Positions 7,801 through 8,747 of a stretch of 8,747 bases of DNA are shown here, piece after piece (within the stretch, counting starts at the first letter, position 1; each line of letters begins with the position of its first letter). A program made the position numbers and the translations under genes. The notes under the pieces were generated by a model, which was not told the origin of the DNA, made no database searches, and saw only the letters and a program-made list of their open reading frames with translations. Location of the stretch: NCBI GenBank assembly GCA_026785865.1, contig JAJAZG010000066.1, forward strand, positions 1-8,747. Reading direction: 5' to 3'. This stretch comes from Pseudanabaena sp. CAN_BIN31 (GTDB lineage Bacteria; Cyanobacteriota; Cyanobacteriia; Pseudanabaenales; Pseudanabaenaceae).

Positions 7801-8075
7801 TTCTGGGGGATATTAGCTAACTTGTTTTGGATTTGGGCAAGAGAAGTACTGGCAAGATCGAGTAAATCTGGATCGTCCGTAAGCGTTAATACTTGCTGAT
7901 ACTGCACCTTAGCGTACTCAATCTTGCCTGCCTTACGAAAGGTTGCGCCCAACCAGATATGCAGCTTAGGATTGCGAGGATCTTCATACAACAATTCTGA
8001 GAACTGCTGCATCGCCTCTTCATACCGACCTTCTGCATAGGAGTGTAAAGCCGCCTGATACTGCGCTGTCATCAT
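4809..8075 (-). CDS. PilJ-like methyl-accepting chemotaxis protein with N-terminal TPR domain
   Basis: A membrane receptor of 1088 residues. In order: TPR helices (about 1-90, e.g. YAEGRYEEAMQQFSELLYEDP); a disordered cytoplasmic linker (about 95-290); TM1 (about 304-324); a periplasmic sensor of about 288 residues that may be a double Cache/PAS fold (SIAMFSPSGELLAQS and NFYVIDSSNKYLTSS look like matching strands); TM2 (about 613-636); HAMP (about 636-690); a coiled coil; a second PilJ-type HAMP-like segment with ALADGDLTV (774-782); and a MCP signalling hairpin to the C-terminus. The hairpin tip reads KTNFLAINATLEASR (930-944). The E and R of the family are kept, but the following GEQGRGF-type turn has become GSASNGF. 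An AGGGA ribosome site precedes the first ATG by 5 nt; ATG at 8072 is an equally possible start. It is first in the operon with the CheA-like kinase and should form its receptor, probably for pilus-based motility. Confidence 0.88.
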   Translation of the reverse strand: MMTAQYQAALHSYAEGRYEEAMQQFSELLYEDPRNPKLHIWLGATFRKAGKIEYAKVQYQQVLTLTDDPDLLDLASTSLAQIQNKLANIPQKSSIRKDPQKDGDKAQEASYRALQLESAQNASSKVNGASSNRNIDCIIDDDQTAANSTLLAAPSRNVASKLKASSYGQINGNGTVPPPPTIAALFKNQEDPLQQQLADEQPMMVGDGGNVVIIVDDLEPTDNAPSTSILNDTIANINETRKTTKKRKSNQVQVKSSPVESVFLEIDDRDNPYYSRRIRKKHQGKSIALEDIFKFSTVGQKITLWGTLVATIPAIALGVAAYQVGDGLLLNKVRQSQQSEAIALANGTKNFLNQQADNVGVLQKLLVSTEVGQNTPQKTASPDLSANKRLLNPSQSILIAQERQYKQQLTNRLNLYSQAYPEYTSIAMFSPSGELLAQSTNSKSLQTLNPDVISKANSLDKVLLSNSVINKDSVGANLYAIKSIKSPASQKISMILQVEIPLKRLEVELTKTTANNADGIKNSNFYVIDSSNKYLTSSQPVTVGEDALADFAMLPDLRSSQSSNSRDLIKSDRNVQILAYAPVPNMQAYGMSTWDVLTTLDKTTAIAAGSQNLLMVIGLGIAATPLLVGAIAYALSRKFSTRLKNIRLALRDLRRGSTDVSFGTLSVEGNDELSDISVSINRMSEQFQIMTQKHEQEKQNLQLQIAKLFKVLAKLSREEKHEVKDADLSDENILHMGKKVRAEMVQRHAEVENYRKEKEDLQKQLMQMLGDVQALADGDLTVSTKAIDGDFANVGIFFDDVIRGLQNIVGQVKSSTNQVNFSLGQNEQAIANLASLSQRQMDTVTRSLNTMQMSKLSANTIVDHSQQVLQSSQLVAEKLSDSDRSIDAVMAKVGELQSTVSTTAKRVKQLGIASQKIAKAMSAINEIAIKTNFLAINATLEASRTGSASNGFVIVAEEVGELAARSVVATKEVESLLRNIQSETNAVMIAVESGSHQIAESSTLAIAAKDSLQEIAQLSQQIDGLMATIAEANTVQAQTSEGVANLMSDISHMAKRTLASSSEASQFIKATRQYSGELQQSLTHFKTR

Positions 8076-8080
8076 GATCG

Positions 8081-8085
8081 TCCCT
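8081..8085 (-). promoter_or_regulatory. Ribosome binding site of the receptor gene
   Basis: On the minus strand AGGGA precedes the ATG at 8075 by 5 nt and the in-frame ATG at 8072 by 8 nt. The spacing slightly favours the second Met, so the true start may be one codon later. Confidence 0.5.
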
Positions 8086-8142
8086 GCCTGAAATACGTCC
8101 GTTTTGTCTCAAAAAAGAGGCTTAGATTTATATGAGTCTCCT

Positions 8143-8172
8143 TATATACAATTAAACTAATTTACATATAAA
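8143..8172 (-). promoter_or_regulatory. Candidate sigma-70 promoter for the receptor-kinase operon
   Basis: Read on the minus strand, TTTATA (8172-8167) and TATATA (8148-8143) are separated by 18 bp. Transcription would begin near 8136 and give a leader of about 60 nt. The -35 match is only fair, and the region is AT-rich with other possible hexamers (for example TATAAA further downstream), so the exact promoter is uncertain. Confidence 0.35.
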
Positions 8173-8187
8173 CTCTCTAGCGCCATT

Positions 8188-8218
8188 TTGCTTGTATTTA
8201 TCAAAAAAGTGCTACTAT
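8188..8218 (+). promoter_or_regulatory. Divergent extended -10 promoter driving the structured RNA region
   Basis: TTGCTT (8188-8193) lies 19 bp before TACTAT (8213-8218). The latter is preceded by TGC, giving an extended -10 of the TGn type. Transcription would start near 8225 on the plus strand, away from the receptor gene and into the folded region that follows. The spacing is long, but an extended -10 relaxes the need for a good -35. Confidence 0.45.
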
Positions 8219-8225
8219 ATCTAAG

Positions 8226-8463
8226 GAATTGTTTTTATCATCTACATAGAAATTGAAAAAACTGGCTTTATTGCTTGAATGTGATTGGCTCCTCAACCTA
8301 AAGTTGGGCGAAAGACGTGAGTCTGACCCTACTCTTTCTTGGGATGATGCCTGTGAAGGACCTAGTATGTTCCGATCGATCTTTTAACTACTGGGGTTGT
8401 AACCACCGTTAACAACCTAGATCGATCGCTTCTCGTCATGGAGAAGACTAAATATTTTTTCAA
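8226..8463 (+). ncRNA. Unidentified structured RNA candidate
   Basis: No credible protein gene is present here, but the stretch folds densely. TTGAAAAAA (8253-8261) pairs with TTTTTTCAA (8455-8463) as a closing stem. Inside it are CTCAAC/GTTGGG (8292-8297 with 8303-8308), AGAC-GTGA-GTCT (8313-8324, a GNRA tetraloop), a 10-bp stem CGATCGATCT/AGATCGATCG (8373-8382 with 8419-8428) capped by GGTTGTAAC/GTT(A)ACAACC (8395-8417), and CTTCTC/GAGAAG (8429-8446). The plus strand is favoured because two closing pairs are G-U on that strand but would be A-C mismatches on the other, and because the GNRA loop exists only there. A promoter lies just upstream, and T6 at 8455-8460 could end transcription. I do not recognise the family. 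A cyanobacterial 6S-like RNA, a riboswitch-like element or an unknown sRNA are all open. Ends are approximate. Confidence 0.5.
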
Positions 8464-8481
8464 AACTAAATAAGTAGTAAA

Positions 8482-8594
8482 TATCCTCTTTGGATAGGAA
8501 TTTTTGCGTGTAGTGCTTCAAAACGACAATATCTGTCTTTTGAATGATGGTGCTTGTCATCGATCAAACACATAGCAGCGCGACAAAAATTTCC
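8482..8594. other. Second folded intergenic element bounded by imperfect inverted repeats
   Basis: GGAATTTTTGCG (8497-8508) and CGACAAAAATTTCC (8581-8594) are inverted with small differences and bound a 98-bp unit. Inside, TTCAAAA(C)GACA (8517-8528) pairs with TGTCTTTTGAA (8534-8544) over 11 bp with one bulged C and a 5-nt loop. Just upstream is TATCC-TCTTT-GGATA (8482-8496). It could be a MITE-like remnant, a second small RNA, or the 3' part of the preceding RNA. No target-site duplication is evident. Confidence 0.3.
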
Positions 8595-8701
8595 TAGCTG
8601 AATAGGTATGAGATTCTGCTTGTTCTGTTATTGAATTCTGCTCCAATATCGTTCGCATACTTTCTCTCACATAAGTAAGTAGTCATAATAAAACCCAAAC
8701 T
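8595..8701. other. Intergenic stretch without recognisable feature
   Basis: AT-rich sequence with only very short open frames and no convincing promoter. ATAAGTAAGTAGT near 8672 loosely echoes AATAAGTAGTAA near 8469. This is probably just the gap between the folded elements and the palindrome at the window end. Confidence 0.4.
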
Positions 8702-8746
8702 CCAAAAAGCTGTAGCGCCCGCTGCGTGGGCGCTACAGCTTTTTGG
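8702..8746. terminator. Perfect 19-bp palindrome, likely bidirectional terminator or dispersed repeat
   Basis: CCAAAAAGCTGTAGCGCCC (8702-8720) is exactly complementary to 8728-8746 around a 7-nt loop, GCTGCGT. The GC-rich inner stem with A5 on the left and T5 on the right gives a terminator-like transcript on both strands. It may end a plus-strand transcript from the RNA region or a minus-strand gene beyond the window. GC-rich palindromes of this kind are often dispersed repeats in cyanobacterial genomes. Confidence 0.6.
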
Positions 8747-8747
8747 G

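Noticed and set aside
8344..8412. 22-codon open frame starting ATG ATG CCT within the folded region
   Set aside because: There is no ribosome binding site, it lies across several strong stems, and the peptide resembles nothing I recognise. It is better explained as chance within a structured RNA.
8544..8597. 17-codon open frame, plus strand
   Set aside because: It is very short, has no Shine-Dalgarno sequence, and its start overlaps the 3' arm of the hairpin at 8517-8544.
1..8747. CRISPR arrays, tRNA or rRNA genes, transposase genes
   Set aside because: No regularly spaced direct repeats, no tRNA-like cloverleaf with conserved T-loop, no rRNA motifs and no transposase-like reading frame were seen on either strand.

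Overview
The window looks like cyanobacterial chromosome. The octamer GCGATCGC (HIP1) occurs about twenty times by eye, roughly every 450 bases up to position 7136, and all three proteins match cyanobacterial families. The HIP1 density, moderate GC content and AT-rich intergenic palindromes suggest a Pseudanabaena-like filamentous relative; this genus-level guess is an inference.

Layout. A hairpin at the left edge (1-50) probably ends an upstream transcript. A plus-strand gene (275-1450) encodes a LivH-type permease subunit of a branched-chain or neutral amino acid ABC transporter. Its N-terminal third is duplicated in tandem inside the protein. A long palindrome (1479-1539) separates it from two convergent minus-strand genes that form one likely operon. 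These are a TPR-containing, PilJ-like methyl-accepting chemotaxis protein (8075-4809, first) and a very large CheA/PilL-like hybrid histidine kinase (4765-1565, second). The last 670 bases hold no credible protein gene. They contain a promoter region for the operon, a divergent plus-strand promoter, a densely folded region read as an unidentified structured RNA (about 8226-8463), a second folded element, and a near-perfect palindrome at the right edge.

How the genes fit together. A PilJ-like receptor and a PilL-like kinase normally form a chemosensory array that controls type IV pilus motility. Both partners here look eroded at key sites. The kinase has no HxxKG phospho-acceptor motif in its N-terminal helical domain, a broken G2 ATP-lid motif, and a receiver in which one of the two metal-binding acidic residues is lost. 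The receptor has lost the conserved E-Q-G-R turn at its hairpin tip. The pair may be a non-canonical array that works by scaffolding or by an altered phosphorelay. No CheW, CheY, CheR or CheB gene is present in the window. The permease has no visible functional link to the pair; the two merely converge.
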